From contig JBJXHG010000196.1 of NCBI GenBank assembly GCA_046160865.1, positions 1-30,840 on the forward strand: DNA of 30,840 bases. Reading direction: 5' to 3'. The stretch is from JBJXHG01 sp046160865 (GTDB lineage Bacteria > Planctomycetota > UBA1135 > GCA-002686595). The notes under the pieces were generated by a model. That model was given only the letters and a program-made list of their open reading frames with translations. It was not told where the DNA came from and did not search any database. Of the stretch, positions 1-7,061 are shown piece after piece (the first letter of the stretch is position 1; every line of letters starts with the position of its first letter). A program made the position numbers and the translations under genes.

Positions 1-2
1 TG

Positions 3-845
3 GCCTACGAGGAGCTGCTCGACGTCTTCCGGATGTTCGCTGCCATCCCGATCCTGCGGGAGCCCGAGCGCGGCTACGAGTTCACCTCGGACGACCTGCG
101 GCGCGAAGTGCTCGGCCGGGGGCTCTCCGCGCTGCTTGCGTCGAACCCCTCGAACCCGACGGGCAAGGTGGTCTCCGGTGCCGCCCTCGAGGGGTGGGTG
201 GAGACCTGCCGCGCGCTCGACTGCGCGCTCATCCTGGACGAGTTCTACGCGCACTATGCCTGGAACGGCGACGCCCCGGTGAGCTCCGCGCGCTACGTGA
301 AGGACGTGAACAAGGATCCGGTGGTCCTGCTGGATGGTCTCACCAAGAACTGGCGCTACCCCGGATGGCGGGTGGCCTGGGTGGTGGGACCCCGCAGCGT
401 GATCGACGCGGTGGTCTCGGCCGGCTCGTTTCTGGACGGCGGCGGCTCGCGGCCGCTCCAACGCGCGGCGATTCCGCTGCTCGAGGCCGGCTACGCGGAC
501 CTCGAGGCCGAGGCGATCCAGCGCGCGTTCACGAGCAAGCGGGACCTGATGGTGCGCCGGCTCCGCGACATGGGGGTGCGCTTCGAGGCGGATCCGGAGG
601 GCACCTTCTACGCGTGGGGCTCGGTCGCCGGGCTGCCGGCGCCGCTCGACGGCGGCATGGAGTTCTTCCGGGCGGCCCTCGACGCGCGCGTGATCACGGT
701 GCCCGGCGAGTTCTTCGACGTGAACCCCGGCAAGCGCCGCAAGGGCCGCTCGCCGTACAGCCAGTGGATGCGCTTCTCGTTCGGTCCGCCCATCGACAAT
801 CTCGCGCTGGGTCTCGACCGCCTCGAGAAGATGCTGCGCGCCTGA
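3..845 (+). CDS. Class I/II aminotransferase (PLP fold type I), 5'-truncated by window edge
   Basis: The frame is open to the window's left edge, so the N-terminus is missing and the visible Met at 33 is internal. What remains is the second half of a PLP-dependent aminotransferase. It has the NPTG motif (SNPSNPTGK, around base 150), the D-x-x-Y pair in ILDEFYAHY that contacts PLP and the cofactor ring, and a catalytic Schiff-base Lys in DGLTKNWRYPGWR (about base 345). An Arg in WMRFSFG near the C-terminus would bind the substrate carboxylate. The substrate cannot be told; the family includes aspartate, aromatic and alanine aminotransferases. It ends 19 bases before the MFS gene, so the two may be co-transcribed. 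Codon choice (more GCC and ACC, more GGG/CGG) differs somewhat from the genes that follow. Confidence 0.9.
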   Translation, partial: AYEELLDVFRMFAAIPILREPERGYEFTSDDLRREVLGRGLSALLASNPSNPTGKVVSGAALEGWVETCRALDCALILDEFYAHYAWNGDAPVSSARYVKDVNKDPVVLLDGLTKNWRYPGWRVAWVVGPRSVIDAVVSAGSFLDGGGSRPLQRAAIPLLEAGYADLEAEAIQRAFTSKRDLMVRRLRDMGVRFEADPEGTFYAWGSVAGLPAPLDGGMEFFRAALDARVITVPGEFFDVNPGKRRKGRSPYSQWMRFSFGPPIDNLALGLDRLEKMLRA

Positions 846-864
846 TCGTTCGAGTCGCGCGCCG

Positions 865-2226
865 ATGAGCGTCTTCGCTTCCTGGCGCGCGGTGCGTGGC
901 TTGCCACGCCCGATCTGGCTCTTGTGCGCGGCGACGGTCGTCAACCGCGCGGGCGGGATGGTGCTCGCGTTCCTCGCGCTCTACGTGACGCAGGAGCTCG
1001 GCCTCACCGAGGATCAGGCCGGCGTGCTGCTCGTGCTGTACGGCGTCGGCTCGGTCGTTTCCGCGCTGCTCGCCGGCCGCTACTCCGATCGCATCGGACC
1101 GCCGCGCGTGATGACGATCTCACTCGTCGCGTCGGGCGCGATCCTGCTCGCGGCTTCGTTCGCGCGCTCGTTCGTGATGTTCGCCGTGCTGCTCACGGCG
1201 TGGGCACTCTTCGCGGAGGCGTTCCGTCCAGCCGCGATGGCGACCGTCAACACCGGCGTTCCGCCCGCTCGGCGCAAGCAGGCGATCTCGGTGTTCCAGG
1301 TCGCGATCAATTGCGGCACGACGATCGGGTCGGGCGCCGGCGGCTTCCTGTACGCGGCCTGGCCCATCGCGATCTTCTGGGTCGACGGCGTCACTTCGCT
1401 CGTCGCCGGCGTCGTGCTCGCCGCGACGCACGGGCTCGTGATGACGATGGTGATTCCGATGACCGCGCTCGCGAGCAAGGTCGCGACGAAGGCCGCCAAC
1501 ATGCCGGCGATGGCGCGAGCGCGCGCACGCGGTCATGTCGACGCGGTACGCGCGGTCGAAAGCGCGTTGAGTCCCATCGCACCGCTCGAGAGCGCGCCGC
1601 TCGTCGCCGACGCGTTCGCGCCCGCGACGACGACGTCGAGCGCGCGCAGCACACTTCCCGCGTGGCGCGACGCGCGTCTCGTGGCACTCGTCGCCGCGTT
1701 GTTCCTCGTCTGGATCGTGGTGTTCCAGATTCTCGGCGCACTGCCTCTCACGCTCGTGCGCTACCGCGGCCTTTCCGAGAGCCAGTACGGCGTGCTGCTC
1801 GGGATCGAGTCGCTCCTGACGGTGTTCGTCGCACTGCCGCTCACGCACTGGACGCAGCACTGGCCGCACCGGCGCACGCTGGCCGTGAGCGCACTCCTCG
1901 TCGGCGTCGGTTTCGGCGGCTACGCGTTCGCCGCGACGTTCACGTCCGCACTGCTCTTGATGCTCGTGTGGAGCCTCGGCCTGATCCTGATGTTTCCCGC
2001 GAGCTCCGCGTACCTGGCCGAGCTCGCGCCGGACGACCGACAAGGCGAGTACGCGGGCTTCTACTCCGCGAGCTTCAGCGTCGCGTTCGCGTTCGGGCCC
2101 GGCATCGGAACGTTCGCGTACAACCACGGCGGCCCCGAGTGGGTGTTCGGCGGCTGTTTCGTGATCTGCGCGATCGCCGCGACGGCGTTCGCGTTCGGGC
2201 GCGCACCGGCCGCTCACGCAACCTGA
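865..2226 (+). CDS. MFS transporter with long central loop
   Basis: 453-residue integral membrane protein of the major facilitator superfamily. The N-terminal half has typical helices beginning around residue 17, and the loop between helices 2 and 3 reads GRYSDRIGPPRVM, the MFS signature G-x-x-x-D-R-x-G. The C-terminal six helices run from about residue 272 to 445. The central cytoplasmic loop (about residues 195-270) is unusually long and rich in Ala, Met and Arg, and nothing in it is recognisable. The family moves small solutes or drugs by proton coupling; the substrate cannot be inferred here. The start at 865 gives a normal first helix. No clear Shine-Dalgarno sequence precedes it, and the gap from the aminotransferase stop is 19 bases, suggesting read-through transcription. 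Confidence 0.9.
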   Translation: MSVFASWRAVRGLPRPIWLLCAATVVNRAGGMVLAFLALYVTQELGLTEDQAGVLLVLYGVGSVVSALLAGRYSDRIGPPRVMTISLVASGAILLAASFARSFVMFAVLLTAWALFAEAFRPAAMATVNTGVPPARRKQAISVFQVAINCGTTIGSGAGGFLYAAWPIAIFWVDGVTSLVAGVVLAATHGLVMTMVIPMTALASKVATKAANMPAMARARARGHVDAVRAVESALSPIAPLESAPLVADAFAPATTTSSARSTLPAWRDARLVALVAALFLVWIVVFQILGALPLTLVRYRGLSESQYGVLLGIESLLTVFVALPLTHWTQHWPHRRTLAVSALLVGVGFGGYAFAATFTSALLLMLVWSLGLILMFPASSAYLAELAPDDRQGEYAGFYSASFSVAFAFGPGIGTFAYNHGGPEWVFGGCFVICAIAATAFAFGRAPAAHAT

Positions 2227-2238
2227 ACGCGGGACGTG

Positions 2239-2257
2239 GATCCGCTCTCGCGGGATC
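2239..2257 (+). terminator. Possible weak hairpin terminator after the MFS gene
   Basis: GATCCGC (2239-2245) can pair with GCGGGATC (2250-2257), with one bulged G and a 4-base loop, followed by TTTA. It lies 12 bases after the MFS stop codon. The stem is short and the T run minimal, so this is only a candidate. Confidence 0.3.
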
Positions 2258-2291
2258 TTTACCGCCCGAAGTGGTCCCCTTCCAACGATCA

Positions 2292-2321
2292 CGCTCAATA
2301 CTGAGCGACGTCCAAAGGAGG
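2292..2321 (+). promoter_or_regulatory. Hairpin/palindrome plus strong ribosome binding site before the esterase-like gene
   Basis: CGCTCA (2292-2297) and TGAGCG (2302-2307) form a perfect 6-bp inverted repeat around ATAC. Six bases later comes a near-perfect Shine-Dalgarno sequence AAAGGAGG (2314-2321), 9 bases before the ATG at 2331. The ribosome site decides the start of the downstream gene. The palindrome could be an operator or an mRNA hairpin affecting access to the ribosome site. Its position is seen; its role is inference. Confidence 0.5.
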
Positions 2322-2330
2322 ACTCGTGTC

Positions 2331-4109
2331 ATGCAATCCATCTTCATCCTTCCCGTGTTGATGATGACGGCGTCGCATTCGAACGAAGAGGTGCCGGCTG
2401 CCGCGAAGGCGTGGATCGAACGGCACGCCATCCCACTCACATCGGTCGAAGCCGAGAACGGCTTCGACGATTTGCGCGCGCTCGCGACCGCGATCGGCAA
2501 AGCGCGCATCGTCGCGCTCGGCGAGCCGACGCACGGCACGCGCGAAGCGTTCCAGCTCAAGCACCGGCTGGTCGAGTTCCTCGCCAGCGAGATGGGCTTC
2601 ACGCACTTCTCGATCGAGGCCAGCTCGCCCGAGTCTTTCGCGATCGATCCCTACGTCCAGAACGATCCGGGCGAGACGAGATCGCCCGAGGAGCTCATCG
2701 GCGGCATGTACTTCTGGACATGGAACACGGAGGAAGTGCGCGACATGGTGACGTGGATGCGGCGCTTCAATGCGGGCAACGCCGAGCGCAAGGACGCGCG
2801 GCGCATCCACTTCACGGGCTTCGACATGCAGACGCCGAACGTCGCCGCGACGATCGTGCGCTCATACCTGGAGGCGCACGACACGGCGCTCCTCGAGCGA
2901 TCGGAAAAGACGCTCGACGACGCCGTCGCCTTGCGCCTCACGGGACCGAGGAGCACGTTCGGCGTCGCGACAGGCTCGTTCCCGTGCGATTCCGCGCGCG
3001 GGAAGAAGATCGTCTTCCGCGGCTGGATCCGCACACAGGACCTCACCGATGGACGCGCGGGGTTGTGGTGGCGCGCGGACGGCCCGGACGGCGCGACGCT
3101 CGCGTTCGACAACATGCAGGATCGCGGTCCGAGCGGCACGAGCGAGTGGGCGGAGTATTCGCTCGCGCTCGATGTGCCGAGCGAGGTCGTCAACATCAAC
3201 TTCGGCGCGTTGATGGCCGGCGACGGCAAGGCCTGGTTCGACGACCTCACGGTCGAGCTCGACGGCGTCGCCTTCGACGCACCCTCGAGCTTCGACTTCT
3301 CGTTCGAGACGTCGAGCATCCGAGGCTTGTACTGCCCGCAATCGGCCGACTACCGAACGGGCCTCAGCACGGAGCAGCCGCACGGCGGCGAGCAATGCCT
3401 GGAGATCGCGCGCACGAAGCAATCCGTCGACGAGACAGCGCCGAGCGCATCCGACGTGCGTGCCGACGTCGACGCGCTCCACGCAGAGATGCTCGAGAAG
3501 CGCGACGCATACGCGGTCGCAGCGGGCACGCGCGCATCCGAGTGGGCGATCCACAACGCACGCATTCTCGTGCAGTACGCCGAGATGATGGCGCGCACGG
3601 AGAACCCGACGAGCGTGAACATCCGCGACCGCAGCATGGCCGAGAACGTCGCGTGGCTCTTGGAGCAGAACCCGAATGCCAAGGTCGTGCTCTGGGCTCA
3701 CAACGCACACGTCGGCCGCCAGCGCGAGTCGATGGGCGAGTACTTGGAGAAGCGCTTTCAGGGCGAGATGGTCGTGATCGGCTTCGCGACGAGCTCCGGC
3801 GACTACACGGCGGTCGGCGGCGCGGGACTCACGTCTCACGAGCTCCAAGCTCCGCCGTCGCGCTCGATCGAGAGCTACTTGGCGAGCGCGGACAAGCCGG
3901 TGTTCCTGCTCGACCTGCGCGCGGCAAAGAGGGACGACGCTGCGTCGGCGTGGTTGACGGAGGCGATGCCGATGCGCTCGATCGGCGCGCGCGCGATGGA
4001 ACAGCAGTTCTTCCCGACCGTCGCGCGCGAGAGCTACGACGTGCTCGCGTACATCCGCGATACGACGGCGGCACGGCAGCTCGCCAGCAAGACAGCTCGA
4101 GCGCGCTGA
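2331..4109 (+). CDS. Erythromycin esterase family protein, secreted, with inserted module
   Basis: 592 residues. The start is fixed by AAAGGAGG at 2314. Residues 1-17 (MQSIFILPVLMMTASHS) look like a short signal peptide or anchor. The Ere-family core is clear: IVALGEPTHGTREAF with E65 and H68, matching the essential Glu/His of Ere enzymes, then FWTWNTEEVRDMVTWMRR, and the second histidine region WAHNAHVGR (H457, H460). Between about residues 205 and 370 lies an insertion absent from the roughly 400-residue resistance enzymes. Its alternating strands and the phrases VFRGWIRTQDL, GLWWRADG and AWFDDLTVEL resemble a jelly-roll carbohydrate-binding-like module. Many environmental members have no proven macrolide activity, so the name marks the fold (a putative hydrolase), not resistance. 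The gene is convergent with the TIR gene. Confidence 0.88.
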   Translation: MQSIFILPVLMMTASHSNEEVPAAAKAWIERHAIPLTSVEAENGFDDLRALATAIGKARIVALGEPTHGTREAFQLKHRLVEFLASEMGFTHFSIEASSPESFAIDPYVQNDPGETRSPEELIGGMYFWTWNTEEVRDMVTWMRRFNAGNAERKDARRIHFTGFDMQTPNVAATIVRSYLEAHDTALLERSEKTLDDAVALRLTGPRSTFGVATGSFPCDSARGKKIVFRGWIRTQDLTDGRAGLWWRADGPDGATLAFDNMQDRGPSGTSEWAEYSLALDVPSEVVNINFGALMAGDGKAWFDDLTVELDGVAFDAPSSFDFSFETSSIRGLYCPQSADYRTGLSTEQPHGGEQCLEIARTKQSVDETAPSASDVRADVDALHAEMLEKRDAYAVAAGTRASEWAIHNARILVQYAEMMARTENPTSVNIRDRSMAENVAWLLEQNPNAKVVLWAHNAHVGRQRESMGEYLEKRFQGEMVVIGFATSSGDYTAVGGAGLTSHELQAPPSRSIESYLASADKPVFLLDLRAAKRDDAASAWLTEAMPMRSIGARAMEQQFFPTVARESYDVLAYIRDTTAARQLASKTARAR

Positions 4110-4112
4110 ACT

Positions 4113-4158
4113 GTCCGCGTGCGGGGCAGCGGCGACTGGCCGCGCCCCGCTCACGGAC
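4113..4158. terminator. Bidirectional terminator-like hairpin between convergent genes
   Basis: GCGGGGC (4121-4127) pairs perfectly with GCCCCGC (4144-4150). An outer stem GTCCG (4113-4117) pairs with CGGAC (4154-4158) across a 3x3 internal loop. It fills the 41-base gap between the esterase-like gene and the TIR gene and overlaps the TIR stop codon. There is no long T run, so intrinsic termination would depend on the stem; placement between convergent genes supports the call. Confidence 0.55.
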
Positions 4159-6127
4159 CGTCGTAGTCGAACCGCACGGCTTGGTGCTCGCCGTTCGCCA
4201 TGCGGAGCACGGCGCAACCGCTCTCCACCAGTGTCGCGAGCCCAACCGTCTCGCAACGATCGACCGCGGCCACGAGCCGCGCGCCGCCCGCGACCGTCCA
4301 CGTGAAGAGATGCGTACCGCTCTCCGGCGGCTGCAACGAGAAGCGGTTGATCGCGATCAGCGCGCGCCCGCCGCACACCGAGATGCGCTGCGTCTCGCGT
4401 GCAGTGGCTTCCGTCTTCGGGAGAGGAAGCGCGGCGACGGACTGCACGGGAACGATCGTGCCCTGCATGCTGCGAGCGCGTGCGAGCGCTCGATCACAGT
4501 CGAGCACCAACATGCCGCCGCCCGGAGCCGGCGCGACATCCCATGCGCACGCCACGAGCGATTCCTCGCGACCGTCCGTCACCAAGAAGTCGCCGTCCCA
4601 CATCTTCACGATGCGACCGGGCCCCCAGGCGCTCGTCGCGCCGTACACGTCGCCGTCGATCACGCGCAAGCCGAGCTCGTTCGCGAGCTCGGAGGCCGAC
4701 GCGCGCGCGGACGCCCAGCCCGCGGCGAACGGCGCTGTGAGCGTCTCGTGCATCGAAGAGAACCGCAGCAGGAACGGTGGCGCCTCCGCGTCTTGCGTAC
4801 GCATCCACACCTCGAGATCGGTTGCGACCCGCGGTCGCGAGCCGTCACCCGCGGCATCGCTTTCCTCGACGATGCGGATCGCGAGCGAGCGCGGCACATT
4901 CGAGTACGCGCGCGCGTCGCTCGGCTCGTCGGAAACGGCGACCGCGTGGATCGAGTACGGTCCCTGCGGCTCCGCCGTCGGACCGACGAACAACCGCAGC
5001 GAGCCCGCTGCGCCGACCGCGATGCAGTCGCCGCCCGCTGCGAGCGCCGTTGGCTCCGCGTCCAACGCGGCGACGCGGCGCAGCTTGCCGCTCGCGTCCA
5101 TCTCCCACAGCTCGGGTGGATCGACCGTCGTGAACGCGATCGAGTCGCGCGGCGTCTGGTCGCCTTGTGCGACGAAGCGCACGCGCTCGCGGATCGAACT
5201 CGCGAGTGGCTGCAGCGTCCCGTGCGCGAACACGCCGTGTGCACGGAAGTCGCGCCATGTCGTCGCGACGGCTGCGGCGCCGTGCACCGGGAGACTCAGG
5301 CGCCACCGGTGCTCGCCGAGCTCCGGCTCGTAGAGGCCACGAGTCACGCTCGAGCCGTCGCGACGGCAGAAAGTGAGCTCGAGCTCGAGCGTCTTCGCCT
5401 GCCCAGGCAAGAGCACGGCGTCTCTCCACGTCGCGAGCACTACCTGCGACGCGGAGTCGTACTGCGCGACGACATCGCTCGGGTCGGCCTCGACGTCCAG
5501 ACGCACCACCGTCTGCGTCGCCGAGCCTCCGTTCACGACGTTCGCGGTGAGTCGATACACGTCGGCGCGCGCGTCGAAGTCACGCCGTGAGCGTGCGAGC
5601 TCCACTGCGCTGATGCGGATTCCCGCGGGCTCCGTCGGCGGCGCGCGCAGGCGCCACGCGACGACGCTGGCGGTCACGCCGAGCACAGCGATCCCACACA
5701 CGGCCAGCCAGCGCAGGCGTCGCGCGTTCCTCCGTCGCGCGATCCGCTCGACCTCGTGCGCCGTCTCGGCGACCACGTCGCCGACCGGATCGAAGAGCGT
5801 CACCGCGGCGAGGAACGGCGGAAGCTCCGAAGGCGGGATCTTCTCGAGCATCACGGGCAGCACACGGCCCGAAGGACGCACGAAGCGTTGCTTCGCGATC
5901 TCGAGCTCGCTGCGCGCGTACGAGTCCTCGCGCAGCGACGCCTTGCTCGCGAGGAACACGAACAGGTCGCACGCCGCGATCTCGTCGCGGATGCGCCGGT
6001 TGTATTCGTCGCTCGGATCGAGCGAGTGACGGTCGAAGAAAACGTCGTGCTCGTCGTGCTGGAGCGCGAGCGCGAGTCGCTCCGCGACGTCGGCGTCTTT
6101 CGACGAATGCGAGACGAAGACCTTCAC
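4151..6127 (-). CDS. TIR-domain membrane protein with large extracytoplasmic propeller-like region
   Basis: 658 residues starting at a GTG (6127), because no in-frame ATG sits just upstream. Residues 1-130 are a TIR domain: MKVFVSHSSKD is strand A and box 1, FFDRHSLDPSDEYN is the BB loop, and DSYARSELEIAK carries the helix-C Glu (E74 or E76) that in enzymatic TIR domains is the NADase catalytic residue. A basic stretch (RRRNARRLR, 131-139) and a single hydrophobic helix (about 140-159) follow, predicting TIR inside and about 495 residues outside. The C-terminal part has repeated short-strand patterns such as LWEMDASGKLRRVAALD and GDCIAVGAAGSLRLF, suggesting a beta-propeller; this is inference. 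It is convergent with the esterase-like gene and downstream of the epimerase-like gene. It could be a sensor or immune-type protein; function is unknown. Confidence 0.82.
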   Translation of the reverse strand: MKVFVSHSSKDADVAERLALALQHDEHDVFFDRHSLDPSDEYNRRIRDEIAACDLFVFLASKASLREDSYARSELEIAKQRFVRPSGRVLPVMLEKIPPSELPPFLAAVTLFDPVGDVVAETAHEVERIARRRNARRLRWLAVCGIAVLGVTASVVAWRLRAPPTEPAGIRISAVELARSRRDFDARADVYRLTANVVNGGSATQTVVRLDVEADPSDVVAQYDSASQVVLATWRDAVLLPGQAKTLELELTFCRRDGSSVTRGLYEPELGEHRWRLSLPVHGAAAVATTWRDFRAHGVFAHGTLQPLASSIRERVRFVAQGDQTPRDSIAFTTVDPPELWEMDASGKLRRVAALDAEPTALAAGGDCIAVGAAGSLRLFVGPTAEPQGPYSIHAVAVSDEPSDARAYSNVPRSLAIRIVEESDAAGDGSRPRVATDLEVWMRTQDAEAPPFLLRFSSMHETLTAPFAAGWASARASASELANELGLRVIDGDVYGATSAWGPGRIVKMWDGDFLVTDGREESLVACAWDVAPAPGGGMLVLDCDRALARARSMQGTIVPVQSVAALPLPKTEATARETQRISVCGGRALIAINRFSLQPPESGTHLFTWTVAGGARLVAAVDRCETVGLATLVESGCAVLRMANGEHQAVRFDYDGP

Positions 6128-6152
6128 TGGGCTTGCGAGCGGCGCATGCGCG

Positions 6153-6239
6153 TCACGTCACGCCGTCCGATAGAGGTGCTCGACGAAGCGGCGCCACGAA
6201 TCCGAGCTTGCCTCGGCCCTTCTTCCACACGTTCGGCAT
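6153..6239 (-). pseudogene. 28-codon ORF with good ribosome site; possible gene stub
   Basis: A short frame beginning MPNVWKKGRGKLG and ending LSDGVT sits between the TIR gene and the epimerase-like gene. On the minus strand GGAG lies 7 bases before its ATG, an ideal Shine-Dalgarno spacing that few genes here have. The K-x-GRGKLG-x-x-APL opening reminds me of the start of longer uncharacterised planctomycete proteins, but this is from memory and unverified. The frame stops 25 bases before the TIR start, so it may be the leftover 5' end of a gene cut off when the TIR gene arrived, a true small protein, or chance. Confidence 0.3.
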
Positions 6240-6274
6240 GTTTTCGCTCCGCTGCGACGCGCGCGGCGTCGCGC

Positions 6275-6940
6275 TCATCGTGCCGAATGCACGCGCGCCG
6301 ATCGAATGCCTTCCGTTTCGACGACGCGCACGCCGCGCGCGGGGTGCTCGATCGCGTCGACGAGCGCGGCGATCATCTCGCGCTGACGCACGAGGCCGAG
6401 GCGGATCGCGAAGGCGCGCGTCACGGGCAGCGCTTCGAGCACCTTGTACGCCGGAACGAGCAAGAGCGGCCAATAGTGGCCCGGGCCGATCACGTACCAC
6501 GGCCGCACGATCGTCGCGTCGAGCCCCGACGCACGCAGATGTGCTTCGGCCTCCGCGCGCGCGGCCACATAGCTCCTCATCACCGGTGCGGGCTGCGCGA
6601 CGCTCACATACACGAAGTGCCGCACGCCGCTCGCGCGCGCCGCCTCGATCCCCGCGCGCGCGGACGCGAGATCGATCGAGCGGAACTGCGCGGCCTTCCA
6701 CGGCGCGGGCTTCGCGACACCGACGAGTTGCACGAATGTGTCCGCCGGCGCAACGGACTGCGCGAACGTCTCGGCGAGCAACGCATCGCCGACAACGAGC
6801 TCGCAACCGCGCGGGAGCTTGCGCTCCGAGCCGGCGCGGACGAGCGCTCGGACGCGATGCCCGCGCGCGACGAGCGCCTCGATCAACGAAGCACCGAGAT
6901 AGCCCGTGCCGCCGGTGACGAAGACATGGTGCGAGGACAT
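6275..6940 (-). CDS. NAD(P)-binding SDR/NmrA-like epimerase-family protein
   Basis: 221 residues, a Rossmann-fold protein of the extended/atypical SDR (NAD(P)H-binding, NmrA-like) group. The dinucleotide motif VTGGTGYLG (G10, G13, G16) is at the very N-terminus. SGVRHFVYVSV marks strand 5 and the following catalytic-region Ser; the usual YxxxK is replaced by SYVAARAEAE, close to the S-Y-x-x-x-K pattern but without the Lys, as in atypical members. TIVRPWYVIGPG is the usual segment before the substrate-binding half. Such proteins act as quinone- or nucleotide-sugar-linked oxidoreductases or as non-catalytic assembly or redox sensors (NDUFA9-like). The substrate is unknown. It is divergent from the surface protein gene at 7062. 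Confidence 0.85.
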   Translation of the reverse strand: MSSHHVFVTGGTGYLGASLIEALVARGHRVRALVRAGSERKLPRGCELVVGDALLAETFAQSVAPADTFVQLVGVAKPAPWKAAQFRSIDLASARAGIEAARASGVRHFVYVSVAQPAPVMRSYVAARAEAEAHLRASGLDATIVRPWYVIGPGHYWPLLLVPAYKVLEALPVTRAFAIRLGLVRQREMIAALVDAIEHPARGVRVVETEGIRSARVHSAR

Positions 6941-7025
6941 CGCGTGCAGAAGATGCAGGAGCTACGACGGCTGGACAACGACGGATTCGATGCTGCGGTG
7001 GTCGTCATGGACTCGCGGTTGCCTG

Positions 7026-7043
7026 GCCGCGGCACACCGCGGC
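7026..7043 (+). promoter_or_regulatory. Perfect 7-bp hairpin upstream of the surface-protein gene
   Basis: GCCGCGG (7026-7032) and CCGCGGC (7037-7043) pair perfectly around a CACA loop, ending 18 bases before the ATG at 7062 in the 121-base divergent gap. A CATCCT box directly follows it. It may be an operator or 5'-leader hairpin; GC-rich DNA makes such palindromes common, so the call is cautious. Confidence 0.3.
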
Positions 7044-7061
7044 ATCCTGCTCGTGGCTCGG

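Noticed and set aside
924..2330. Upstream in-frame extension of the esterase-like gene
   Set aside because: The extension overlaps the MFS gene out of frame and reads as Arg-rich shadow; AAAGGAGG and a signal-like N-terminus fix the start at 2331.
2331..4109. Calling the esterase-like gene a macrolide resistance gene
   Set aside because: Only the fold is supported; the insertion and secretion signal argue for another substrate, and no resistance context is present.
2411..5590. Long plus-strand open frame across the esterase-like and TIR genes
   Set aside because: Arg-rich, low-complexity translation that crosses two convergent real genes.
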